64,000 bases of DNA from Sanderia malayensis (taxonomy: Eukaryota; Cnidaria; Scyphozoa; Semaeostomeae; Pelagiidae). Positions 45,001 through 55,900 of the stretch are shown here, in pieces. The stretch is taken from NCBI GenBank assembly GCA_013076295.1, contig RQOL01000616.1, forward strand, positions 5,980,392 to 6,044,391. The letters are read 5' to 3'. Below the pieces are notes generated by a model, which ran no database searches, was not told the DNA's origin, and saw only the letters and a list, made by a program, of their open reading frames with translations. The position numbers and the translations under genes were made by a program. Every line of letters begins with the position of its first letter. Position 1 is the stretch's first letter.

Positions 45001-48000
45001 CTTCATCTCAATATACTTATTATCAGATTCGATGCAAACAGAGTTATCATTCGTCAGGGTCACAAAGCATTGAACTTCTACTTCATTCTCTCTGGCTCAG
45101 GTTCGTGTATTTTCCTTCCAATACTGCGCACATTACACTACATTAAGTCTATCTAGGTTGTATGCTACAAGGCATAGCTATAAATAACACCAGATCGTCA
45201 TGGTTTATTAACATATGCAATGGCCATGGCTTGCCACCTCAGGCCGCAAAACAGTGAACATTCCATCAGCAATATTTCTGTAGCATCACTACATAAAAAC
45301 AATTTCCTACTTGGTATTTTAGCAATTGTATCTCTGATGACCAAAGATAGAAGCACTGGAGTGACAAAAGAGTCGACGGTTGCAATCCTCAGCAAAGGAC
45401 ACAGCTTCGGGGTAAGAAGCAAGCATCATTATGCAACACAACAAACAACAATATACTAACGAAGGCGTCTTACCGTCTTAATAAAACACCGTTAGCTCAC
45501 TATTAATTGCCCTCTTCTTTTTAACGCTTCTCTCTTATAAACGCCCCCCAAATCTCGCAAAATCAAATACCGCCGGGGCGTTAAAAAGATATTACTGTTG
45601 CTGTTTGCAGGAGCTTGCTTTGCTACACGATACGGCCCGAACGGCTACGGTTGTTTGCCAATCAGAAGTATCTTTGTTGGCAGTCAGCAGACAGGTATAA
45701 ACCTCATCATTCATGCACATTATCCTTGCTCTGCTAATCGTCCCAAACTCAATCTTTACGCGCGATGAGAATACAGAAGCATGCTATGCTATGCGTCATT
45801 GCTACTGTATTATGTTGCGATGCAGCCATGCTGCTGCAATGCTAAATTTACTCAACGACATTCAACCGCATCCTAGTTTCATAGTAATGCAACCAACTAA
45901 CCTTGTCCAGACGTGTTTGTGCTTCATGCCGTCTTCAGTTGCAATACGTACTGTGTGTTGGTCAATGTTCACTCTGTCATTCCTTATAATTGTCTCATGC
46001 CATTCTTGTCCACTGAATCCATTGAAATACTGTGTCACATTAAAAGGAAACAAATACCAATGTTTTAATGCTGTTTTATGAAACCTATAAGAGAGAGAAA
46101 GCTATTTCAAATCTCCATGGATAACACATTTAATCACACAGCATGAATTGACTCTTATCTCTTGCAGGATTTCATAGATATCTTTCTAAGTAACGAAGAA
46201 GGCGAAGAACAAGAGCATGTGAAATTCTTGAGGTAAACACGTGGCGTTACTTCAGCATTACCACTGACGGGGCCATGCTATACAATATGCACTTTAAAGC
46301 TTGGCTGAGATGATACATATGAAAACCACAGTTGAAACAGTACAGACGTAGATTTAACCTATGGTCCACTCTAGGTGTCCCAGACACCTGTAGACCATAG
46401 TTAAAACCACATTGATCTAGACAATCCATCTTAATGTCTACAACACAATCAATTTTATCTTAGATCAATACCGTTTCTAAGGCGCATGCCGCTAGACGAA
46501 TGCAATGGAAAGCTGGGAATATGCCTCTGCCATTACTTCAGGTATGATAACACTTGCAAAATAACTGCAATTATGTTAAGGCCCGATTGTGACGTCGGTC
46601 TGGACTCTTCTCTTCCTTTCTCGCCCTATGCAAGTGTTATACGAAATATTGAAATCTATGTCCATGTGATTGCATTTTTAGACGAGGGGTGGTGATTGAC
46701 AGAGATCCAGCCAACTCTGAATGGATTTATATCGTTAAATCGGTTGGTTTATATTATATCATTCTTGCAATAACACTCTTATTTCTTCGTGTCTTACTTG
46801 TTCTTGCAGATCCATTTACTAATTGATCCACTGTCCAGTATCGAACTAATTATGTTGCAGCGCCTTTGCAATTTAGTCCAATTTTGTTTTTGCGGAGGTT
46901 GATATAAATATAAAAATTGAATCAGACCCCTGCTCCAGTCCTTTCCATTATATTCCTCAGTTGACTAAGGAAATTTTGATGCATGCTTTAAAATTATTTA
47001 CACAGGGATCGTGTCGTGTGTTGACCAAAGTCACCAAGCCAAGAACAGATATGATTTATCACAATTCACGCAAACTTCCACGATTAAAGCAAGACGAGAT
47101 ATCAAGTCTCATTTCTTCAGGGAATATTCGTTTGAAAAGAAAGAAACGTTTCTCGTTACCAAATGCACAAACCCCCATCTCATCGACTGCTTCATCTTCG
47201 CCTTCCTCTTTGTCTCTTCCAAGTCTGAGCCCGTTGGGAAAAATGCGTCCGAAAACACATTCCTACAGTAACAACACCAACAGCAACAGCAGCAATTCCA
47301 GGCATCCTCCCGCCTTCCTCACAGACGAACGACGCAGGGGTGCAACACCAGATGATAGGATACTCAAGAAGCACTCCTCCAAAGAGGAGCTGCGCAGCAC
47401 GAATCAAACGCAAATGGTATATACCTACTTTTTTCAAACTGATATCGTTGTCTAACGACAGAACGTCTAGCAGCAATAAAAGCCATTCAAAATGAATAAT
47501 GCAACATGCATTATTTGATAAGACCAGTCACGAAATATTAACATGTCGTTATAGCACACTAACATTGACATAGCCATTCTGATAAGTGTATAAGCTTGTG
47601 TTCGTATTAGCAGTTATACAACAGGACTAACTCTCCTAACGCAAGTACATTAAGACCCCCACAATATATACACATTAGCACAAGCATTACACTAGGACAT
47701 CAACACTAGGGCACAAGTACTGCTTGGGTACTGCCAAAAAATCTACTACAACTCCTGCTAGTACTTAAAGCTATCTTGTGTTCTATTCGATTTTACAACA
47801 AAGTCGTTCTCATGTCTTAAGATATTCGTTCTATTTCTAACAGAGCAACAACCGTAAAGGGACATATGTCTATGCTTCGAAAAGCGAAACAGATCGTGAG
47901 TGAAGTTTAAGCATTACTTTAGGCCATAGCGGCCCATGCAGCATAACTCATTACACGTCAACTTCTTTCTTATCATTACTTTTTTCAGTCAAAAAAACAG

Positions 48001-49274
48001 AAGAGATGCACAAGGAACATATAATGAAACTAGCCGAAGCTCACAAGAAAGAACAAGAGGTAAGAAAACGATATTTACGATATTTCCGATATTTCTGGAT
48101 ACCGTATTTCCTCTAATAAGCGCCCGGGCGCTTATTAAATGTATTGTAAAATTAGAAAAATATTTGGCAAAATTATTTGAATTAAACAGTGAAAATTTAA
48201 GAATTAGTTCACACTTTTTGACTTTAGGGTGGGCGCTTATTGGAGGGGGCGGTTAAAAGAGGGTGGGCGCTAATTAGAGGAAATACGGTATCCATGAAGA
48301 TGTATCTTTGACTTTACACAGTGGTTAAACTTTATAAGACCTGTTTTTCGGCGGCACGTGCACACCATACAATTCATGAGAAATGTGTCCATTTTCACTC
48401 CTACTTGCAACTGTTATAACAGAGCAGACCTATTGCAACACACTCATGCACATGCCAATACTTATCATTTATTCTCTTTATCGTTTATCTTATAGAATAA
48501 AATACTGGGTATAAACAATGACAAGAACAACATTGAGAATGTGTTCGTTCAGACCGACCTGCTCAAGCCAAAAGATCAGTTTGTATGTTGCAAAGTTTCC
48601 TTCGCATCATTATCCACCAATCCATGACATCAGCTCCCTTTAATTAAAAGCAATCAGTACTGACCATACCATACATAAACATAACTTCTATTAGGTACCT
48701 TAACTTAACTGCTTACTACCTACCTGCTGTAGCTGTAATTGCGACTGTAATCATGTGGATTGCTTTTCGTTACATTCACAGGGAATAGCATCCCTGTTAT
48801 ACCACGACAACGATGCAGCACAGACTAAATCATTTCTAATAAGCAACGGAGCAGAGTGTGTACTTTTATCGAAAGCTTGGATAAAGAAAAAATCAACTGA
48901 AGCCTTGTTTCGCTCACTCAGAACGGAGGTACGAGTAGAAAAAAGGCAATAACACAACTCTTGCCCCTTCAAGATTACATCACACTACTGAGCTTTGAAA
49001 CTACTAAGCTAAGCCCCTATATCTTTTACTTATTGAGTTTCCTTGTCAAATGTTATCAGGGGGAAGTTGGTTTTTTATTTCATGTTTTGACACCCTGAGC
49101 ATGGTTAAACAAAGCAGCAAATAAAACGAAAACAGCTCTTCGAGATTATTAATATCATTGCAGATATCGCCATTTCCAAGCACAAAGACCTTGCAACAGA
49201 ATCTACAAGACAAGGCCAACTGGGAGAATTATAAATCAGAGCTTCTCAAAGGCATCATATCTTCGCGAGTTTAA
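33096..49274 (+). CDS. CNBD2: CNBD2-like cyclic nucleotide-binding protein
   Basis: Cyclic-nucleotide-binding protein; mammalian CNBD2 acts in sperm flagella. Exons: 33096-33237, 39212-39433, 42181-42260, 43055-43330, 43666-43736, 44017-44089, 44492-44566, 44731-44822, 45027-45100, 45323-45411, 45611-45694, 46168-46232, 46464-46541, 46682-46742, 47006-47416, 47844-47895, 47989-48059, 48496-48582, 48782-48928, 49164-49274; 2361 bp, 786 residues plus stop. After a disordered N-terminus comes FRRAVRQIKFLNTIKF, then EAIFILSINPSARTEEQL and a CNB domain (VIIRQGHKALNFYFILSGSA) with a phosphate-binding cassette FGELALLHDTARTATV (Glu399, Arg408). A second, partial CNB-like segment follows (RRGVVIDRDPANSEWIYIVK, SGSCRVL), then a Ser-rich insert and a C-terminal conserved block (FLISNGAECVLLSKAWIKKK). 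The second exon (39212) and 43055 acceptors are the least certain. Confidence 0.88.
33282..33360. repeat. 10-bp ATACCACCTT tandem repeat
   Basis: About eight copies of a 10-bp unit (ATACCACCTT, with variants) in the first intron of the CNBD2-like gene, 45 bp after the donor. Confidence 0.9.
33918..33950. repeat. Perfect 14-bp-arm hairpin
   Basis: GTGAACTCTATATA and its exact inverse TATATAGAGTTCAC flank a 5-bp loop (CTTCT). It lies in intron 1 of the CNBD2-like gene. Confidence 0.85.
36216..36285 (+). CDS. CNBD2: Alternative first exon of the CNBD2-like gene
   Basis: A 70-bp open segment, ATG to CAG|GTAGGT donor, encoding 23 residues with an acidic end (VLDDEDDDVATISA). It has the same phase (1) as the upstream first exon at 33096-33237, also begins ATGTTC and could splice straight to the exon at 39212. 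This would make a second N-terminus from an internal promoter. It is inferred from phase and donor quality. Confidence 0.5.
37017..37206. repeat. Direct repeat of ~80 bp, period 108 bp
   Basis: Two identical copies (37017-37096 and 37125-37204) in a CNBD2-like intron, separated by a TCATATCATATTG-type spacer. Short ORFs run through both in two frames but show no domain. Confidence 0.9.
39690..39867. repeat. Imperfect tandem repeat around CAAGCCCCTGGTTATAAGG
   Basis: Three to four degenerate copies of a ~55-70-bp unit (AAGCCCCTGGTTATAAGGTG, CTATACAGCTGCATCCATAT) in a CNBD2-like intron. Confidence 0.8.
42725..42850. mobile_element. Degraded relic of the TTCGAAC-family MITE
   Basis: CCCGAACATTGTCACCCACCGGGGTGTTCAAATT followed by AGCTGATTGAA resembles, with mismatches and gaps, the right half of the elements at 4921 and 12228. 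The left part is poorly preserved. It is in a CNBD2-like intron. Confidence 0.55.
48101..48288. mobile_element. MITE with ACCGTATTTCCTCT ends (CNBD2-like intron)
   Basis: The left end ACCGTATTTCCTCTAATAAG is inverted at the right end (AATTAGAGGAAATACGGT), with TA just outside each end. GC-rich GGGCGCTTATT segments lie next to both ends. It is 188 bp, non-coding, in the intron between 48059 and 48496. Similar fragments occur near 12175 and 45540. Confidence 0.85.
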
Positions 49275-49948
49275 TTTTATGATTACGTTGTAGCTACACA
49301 GTTGATTCTCGATAAGGTGATAAACACTCAAGGAGAAGAAAAAATTATTGGATTCACGAGGATTCAATTTTTAAGAACCAAATCTGAAGTATATCTGAAC
49401 CAACTCCAAATAAATGGAAGTTGAAAATGTTTCAGATATCGAAAAATTCAAGTTTAGGGAACTTATCGAGGTTCAACAATCAATTTATAATGATGAAAAA
49501 TTATCTTATTTTCAATACATGTAAATATTTTCATTTCCTTGGGATCTTGAATGATTTTGATTCATTGTATAACTTCTAATGGAATACGTAAGTTGGGTAT
49601 ATAAACTTCAATTTTTAATTATCAAAGGATGTACATAAATTTTGGATTTTATAAATATTTTGTATAGAAGATATATTGTTCAAATTGAAAGCGTAGCAAA
49701 TAAATTTCAAAACGTTTATAAGATTTGATTTGAAAGTAAAGATATTGATTTTTGGTAGCTTGTTGTTCAATAAACCAATTCCATTTATTTTGTTCATACA
49801 CATGCGCAAGAAGGACAACCCTCAACTCTACTTCCTCCCACCCGAACCATGGACAACAACGACAACAACAAAAACACTAAGACTGATCGAGCCAAACTCA
49901 AAATAAGACAGATGAAGTTTGAGTTGAAACATCCTTTTCCCACACAAC
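49275..49948. other. Interval between the CNBD2-like gene and the fibre-like ORF
   Basis: AT-rich sequence followed by two short overlapping ORFs near 49803-49981 (one begins MDNNDNNKNTKTDRAK) just before the fibre-like ORF. They could be leader sequence or an upstream part of the same element; no function is claimed. Confidence 0.45.
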
Positions 49949-50959
49949 TTGAACCCTCGATTATTAAATGGTTTAATTGAACATCAGATGGGCACCGAGC
50001 AAAGCAGAATGAGTGATCCCTTTACAATCGGAGAGGACAGAGAGCGTGGAGGTAAATGGTGCATCTTCAAATCAGCGAGAGCTGGATTGTTGACAGTGAG
50101 AAATTATGGCACAGAATCGAGCGTACTAAATGTATGGGCACCACCTAATGCAATCGGGTATAGTGTGGATGGTCAAGATAGAGAGGCTACGTTGAGTCTT
50201 GTACGTGCAATGAATGATGAGAAAGAATCAGAATTTATCGACATTTACAACCAAGACTATGGGTCGTGTGGAAGAGAGGCAGGGATTAGAATCCAAAAAC
50301 GTGGCCAAAAAACACAGTATCCATGTTTCAAAATCGAGTTTTCCGATGATGGAAAGAAAATGCACGAAGCTATGAGATTTATTGGCCCCAAAGGCAATGA
50401 TGATCAAACAAACATTGAGATAAGATGCCCAGTAACAATGCAACAAGGTGGTAAACTATCTGGCCTAGTAATGCCTGAAAAGAATGATGATGCTGTGAGT
50501 AAATCCTACGTTGATCAAAAAGTCAATTGCATTTCAATCTATAAATTGAGCAGCAAAGAAGACTTCATGCCAGTTCCAGTTATGGAGAATCAATTTTTTA
50601 CACTTTCCCCTTGTGGTGACCAAGGCATCTGGCAAGGCACTTTGATGCCAGGATTCTACAAGTTCAACCTGAGTTTTGTAATCGGAAATCCCACAGAAAG
50701 TGACCCCAGATATATTGTTTTGAAACTCGATGATAAAACCATTTTATGTCAAAAAATAAGAAATGAAGAGTTGGAAAGTAATTTCATAAATTGCTGGTTG
50801 GAAGTTGAGAAGGAAAAATCAGCTTTTTCTGTGCAGTTTAAAAGACAAGTTCAGACCGACCACGCCGAAAAAAGTATCGAGTTTAAAGGAATACAACGTG
50901 AAAGTTTTCTGCTTGAAATGGCTGAGATAAAACCAAACTCATTGATATGTCAAACGTGA
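49949..50959 (+). CDS. Intronless ORF resembling a viral or phage trimeric fibre protein
   Basis: An intronless ORF of 336 codons among multi-exon genes. In-frame starts at 49949, 49988 and 50009 are possible; the last (MSDPFTIGEDRERGG) begins the compact part. Residues ~165-190 carry GKLSGLVMPEKNDDAVSKSY followed by VDQKV, the 'shaft to head' signature (D-A-V/A-x-K-x-Y-V-D) common in tail and fibre proteins of phages and some large DNA viruses or Polinton-like elements. The last ~140 residues look like one beta-rich domain (TLMPGFYKFNLSFVIGN) of the size of a C1q/TNF-like trimer head. No other viral gene is seen nearby. It may be an endogenous viral remnant or a host gene of viral origin. 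It is uninterrupted, so recent or under selection. Confidence 0.6.
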   Translation: MNPRLLNGLIEHQMGTEQSRMSDPFTIGEDRERGGKWCIFKSARAGLLTVRNYGTESSVLNVWAPPNAIGYSVDGQDREATLSLVRAMNDEKESEFIDIYNQDYGSCGREAGIRIQKRGQKTQYPCFKIEFSDDGKKMHEAMRFIGPKGNDDQTNIEIRCPVTMQQGGKLSGLVMPEKNDDAVSKSYVDQKVNCISIYKLSSKEDFMPVPVMENQFFTLSPCGDQGIWQGTLMPGFYKFNLSFVIGNPTESDPRYIVLKLDDKTILCQKIRNEELESNFINCWLEVEKEKSAFSVQFKRQVQTDHAEKSIEFKGIQRESFLLEMAEIKPNSLICQT

Positions 50960-52909
50960 GGTCTTAAAATCACCGCCCCCTTCGTTGTTGGTTGGGCTCA
51001 AGACAGCTTCGCTGCAGTTTTGGGCCTACGCCCAATAAACTACTGCTTCGTACAATAAATAACTCAAGGAAATTGAAGAATAAACTTACTATTTATGTCT
51101 TTTCTTTGTAAAATTGAGCTTTTTGTAATTTCCATTGTTTGATTTTGACGACCAGAGGATGACAGAGTTTTCCGATAACAAAAGGTCGCTTCGAAAGTTA
51201 TCCTGCAGAGTGTCGCAAGCAGGTTGTTCATTCAAATTTCGACCCAACTGAACAACAACAACAACACAACATTGGCGACACATAGCAGCCGCACCACTGC
51301 GCCAGTCATGTCGTATGACCACTTACAGCATAATACTGTTGATATCTCTATTTAATGAATATCACACAAACCAAATTAAAATCACACGATGTTATTTCAA
51401 TTTTCAATAAGACCTTTCAGAAATATGATTTAGTAGCTAAAATTAAGTCGATTTTGTAATCTCAAAACATTACCAATACATAGTAGAAACTCATGACAAG
51501 TTTTCCAAACAAAGTCCTAATAAAACATTTCGAGCAAATCAAAATGCGCAATAATATATTGTATAATAACATATATAATATCTGATATGAAATCTCTGGT
51601 GGTGAATATTAAAGTTGTCAATAAAATTGGAAGGCCTTCGTTTGAGGTTAATTAGAGGGAATGGTTAAGAGGTTAGTTAGGAATGGTTAAAACAAAGGGG
51701 GACGTTAAAAGGGAGCACCGAGGCACACGTTTGGGGAGAGCGTATGATTACAATGCTTGCATTCACCGTGCGTGGTTATAGTCTCTTGTTAATTTTGCAT
51801 CATGCATTGCTTTGGTCAAATGGGGTTCCACACTCGAATAATCAGATCTCCCTCCATCTGCGAAGCCATTTTGTCGCTGTTGTTGCTCGATGAGCTGACG
51901 ATGCTGTGTAGAACTGTGGTCAGCTGTGTCAAACGTGAGGTCTTAAAATCACCGCCCCCTTCGTTGTTGGTTGGGCTCAAGACAGCTTCGCTGCAGTTTT
52001 GGGCCTACGCCCAATAAACTACTGCTTCGTACAATAAATAACTCAAGGAAATTGAAGAATAAACTTACTATTTATGTCTTTTCTTTGTAAAATTGAGCTT
52101 TTTGTAATTTCCATTGTTTGATTTTGACGACCAGAGGATGACAGAGTTTTCCGATAACAAAAGGTCGCTTCGAAAGTTATCCTGCAGAGTGTCGCAAGCA
52201 GGTTGTTCATTCAAATTTCGACCCAACTGAACAACAACAACAACACAACATTGGCGACACATAGCAGCCGCACCACTGCGCCAGTCATGTCGTATGACCA
52301 CTTACAGCATAATACTGTTGATATCTCTATTTAATGAATATCACACAAACCAAATTAAAATCACACGATGTTATTTCAATTTTCAATAAGACCTTTCAGA
52401 AATATGATTTAGTAGCTAAAATTAAGTCGATTTTGTAATCTCAAAACATTACCAATACATAGTAGAAACTCATGACAAGTTTTCCAAACAAAGTCCTAAT
52501 AAAACATTTCGAGCAAATCAAAATGCGCAATAATATATTGTATAATAACATATATAATATCTGATATGAAATCTCTGGTGGTGAATATTAAAGTTGTCAA
52601 TAAAATTGGAAGGCCTTCGTTTGAGGTTAATTAGAGGGAATGGTTAAGAGGTTAGTTAGGAATGGTTAAAACAAAGGGGGACGTTAAAAGGGAGCACCGA
52701 GGCACACGTTTGGGGAGAGCGTATGATTACAATGCTTGCATTCACCGTGCGTGGTTATAGTCTCTTGTTAATTTTGCATCATGCATTGCTTTGGTCAAAT
52801 GGGGTTCCACACTCGAATAATCAGATCTCCCTCCATCTGCGAAGCCATTTTGTCGCTGTTGTTGCTCGATGAGCTGACGATGCTGTGTAGAACTGTGGTC
52901 AGCTGTGGC
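50952..52909. repeat. Perfect 979-bp tandem duplication
   Basis: Copy 1 spans about 50952-51930 and copy 2 about 51931-52909; all corresponding lines compared appear identical. The unit starts in the stop region of the fibre-like ORF (TCAAACGTGAGG) and ends inside the last GAB exon (GTGGTCAGCTGTG). The junction shows only 2-4 bp of microhomology. Copy 1 carries a 3'-terminal fragment of the GAB last exon (from 51763) plus its 3' UTR. It is a very recent duplication or an assembly artefact. Confidence 0.93.
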
Positions 52910-55900
52910 AAATTCTACTTGGCTGTACTGGAGGTTGTTCCTCGAAGGAGTTCCAAAGTCCATTGCCTGCGCGAAACAGAACCAAAGACACACATAAAAG
53001 ATGAAAGATAGCGATGGGCAATGAAGAAAAGACATGTTACGGCTCGTCACCACAAACCATTGTGTACTCACATGCCACAAAGAAGTTTCGTCTTATGGCT
53101 TTAATTAAAAACCCAATTCAAAGCCTCGCCCACTTATTATCCATAAACATATTTGCCAATAACCGACCAGTCCAACATCCCCCGCCATTCCTAAGAATGA
53201 TGCATGTTACAAGCACAGGAATCTTACTTATGATGTCGAGTTTGTGTCGGTATGAAAGCAAGCCCGTAATTATAGTTGAAGCTTTACGTATCCAGCATCG
53301 TAAAACCATGCCTTCCACAAAGACATAGAAATAGCACAATTTTGCCACTGCCCACAGTCTGGAAGAATCACGATGGGAACAGTCCTTGGGTTATGCAACA
53401 TTCCTTGGGTTATAAGAACAAAAAACCAATAATAATCCGTTTTAGAAATGTATCTGTCTTTTAAAGAAGTGTCAGTTCGAGATTCTTCAGAATCTCGCTA
53501 CATTGCATCTCCATGCCTCGCTCGTAACCGCTCGTAACCGCTCGTAACCACTCGTAACTCGCTCAACACAACTCAACCGTGCGAGTAAGCAAGTGAGGCA
53601 CAGAGACGCAATGCAGTGAGTCAAAATCTTACCTGGCTGAAATTGTTGACGTCAGAGGGTAGATACGCCGCTTCGGGACAAGCGCTCCTCTCTGCCAATG
53701 ATGATGATGATGATGATGATAATGACGAGGCTGGTCGCACGGGAGGAACATAGTCGTAGATGCTGTCGGCTGCTGAAGCGGCGTTCGATCCCGACACTGG
53801 AAAGTTCATATAACGGTCGATATTACTCGGAAAAACCGGTACAGACGATGCCAGTACGGGGCGGTTACTTCTGTCCACTGGCGGCGGTCGTAGTGTAGGA
53901 GCCATATCCAGTTGACTTGTAGACGCGTGCTTCAAGGTGCGGTCAACTTTAGGCGGTCGGGTCGTCGTGGCGGTAGTCTCAAAACAAAATAAGTCTGCAG
54001 AAGATGGCGGAAAATCGTATATGTCTAAAAAAGAAACACGTTTATGCTTACAATCAGAAATGAATAAGAGTGATAAACAGGTTGGATAACGGTAGTGAGA
54101 GGTCTGTGAGCTGGTATAGTATACCGATGATGGGTAATAGATAATGCTTTAATGGACACCCGTTCCGCATCACCTCAAATCGTCCGCTCAAAACATAGTA
54201 TCGAAAGAAATGGGCAGGCTACCTTGCCTATCTTCGCTTCGTTGACCAAATCTCCACAAGAGAGAGCAATAATTTTTAATTCAGACATTCCTCTTGGGTT
54301 CATTTACCAAATTAACGTAAACAAGAAATAAAGGACAAGAGAAGGTGTTGAATGTTTTGGAGCAACATACCAGAAGAAGTCGGTAGATTTGGTGGGGTAT
54401 TGTAAACTGAGTCAATGAAAACATCACGGTCTTTTATGGAGGAGGAACGACGGTCTTTGTAACTTTGAACAAGCATATCAGAGGACGGTTTATCATGTCT
54501 TGAAACTGGTGGAGTATCGTAAATTGAATCACTATAAAGACCAGAATCTTGGGATGATACTGGGCGGCGTTCTCTGGCAATCATTTCAGAAGACTGCGGA
54601 TTCTGTAATGGTGGAGTATCGTAAATTGAATCACTATAAAGACCAGAATCTTTGGATAATACTGGGTGCTCTCTGACAATCATTTCAGAATACTGTGGAT
54701 TCTGTAATGGTGGAGTATCGTAAATTGAATCACTATAAAGACCAGAATCTTTAGATGGTACTGGGTGTTCTCTGACAATCATTTCAGAAGACTGTGGATT
54801 CTGTAATGGTGGAGTATCGTAAATTGAATCATTATAAACACCAGAATCTTTGGATGATACTGGGCGTTCTCTGACAATCATTTGAGAAGACTGAAGACTC
54901 TGTAATGGTGGAGTATCGTAAATGGAATCATTATAAACACCAGAATCTTTGGATGATACTGGGCGTTCTCTGACAATCATTTCAGAAGACTGTGGATTCT
55001 GTAATGGTGGAGTATCGTAAATTGAATCATTATAAACACCAGAATCTTTGGATGATACTGGGCGTTCTACAATAGGCACCTCGTGAGATCGCCGATGTGG
55101 AATTGGTGGAGCGTTGTAAATTGAGGAAAGATAAGCATTAGACAATGTTGATGGTGGGGAAGGACTGTTACTTGGTTTACGTGTCTGTGATGAATATGGC
55201 ACTCTTCTTGGGGGCTCATCATAAATATCATCAGCTGATGGTGGTGGTGGATGATCATAAATCAAATCAGCACTTTTATCCAGAGGGGGTCTGGGAGGCT
55301 TTTCTTCTGAAAGTCTTCTCATTGGAGGATGATCATCAGTCAAGGGTGGTGATAAATCATGGATATCATTGTTGTAAGAAGGCTGGTTAAATCCTTGTGG
55401 CTCCTTACTTCCAACTTCCGGCAAAGTATCAAATCCTGTGTATGTTGCATCTGGAATGGGTGGAATAGTTGGTTTTTTGACAGGCCTACTTGCAGAGACA
55501 TTACTGGGTTCGTAAGATGCATCACAATCAATATATTCATCATAAGAATCCTTGGGTCTTGGTTTCGGAACATTGTCGTACATTTGTGGGCCTGGCATGG
55601 TAGGGTATTTACTTGCAGGAATGGGTGGGGGCACGGTGTCATAGCTACTTTGAGCGTGTTGTGGCAAATGGTTACTTGGTGGGCTGACTGGTGTTCCGGG
55701 GAAACTAATGGGGCAACTCTCTGACTGCATGTCAATGTAAGAATCATCTTTAATAAGCTGATTAAGTCTTGCACTCTCCAAGGGAATAGCACCAGAGGCT
55801 CTACGCTCAACTGGTCTAGGTGGAGGAACAATATCATATGACGATGGAATACTGGTCGAAAGTTCACTGCAGTCAGTCTGTTGTCTCCTCTGCTTCATGG

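Noticed and set aside
51089..51322. 77-codon minus-strand ORF, identical copy at 52068-52301
   Set aside because: It lies in the 3' UTR region of GAB and is duplicated only because the whole 979-bp unit is; no family match.
50952..52909. The 979-bp direct repeats as LTRs of a retroelement
   Set aside because: The copies are directly adjacent with no internal region, lack TG...CA ends with a target duplication, and contain part of a host exon.
55340..55867. Alternative-frame ORFs within the large GAB exon
   Set aside because: Shadows of the proline/tyrosine-rich coding frame, which has domain and splice support.
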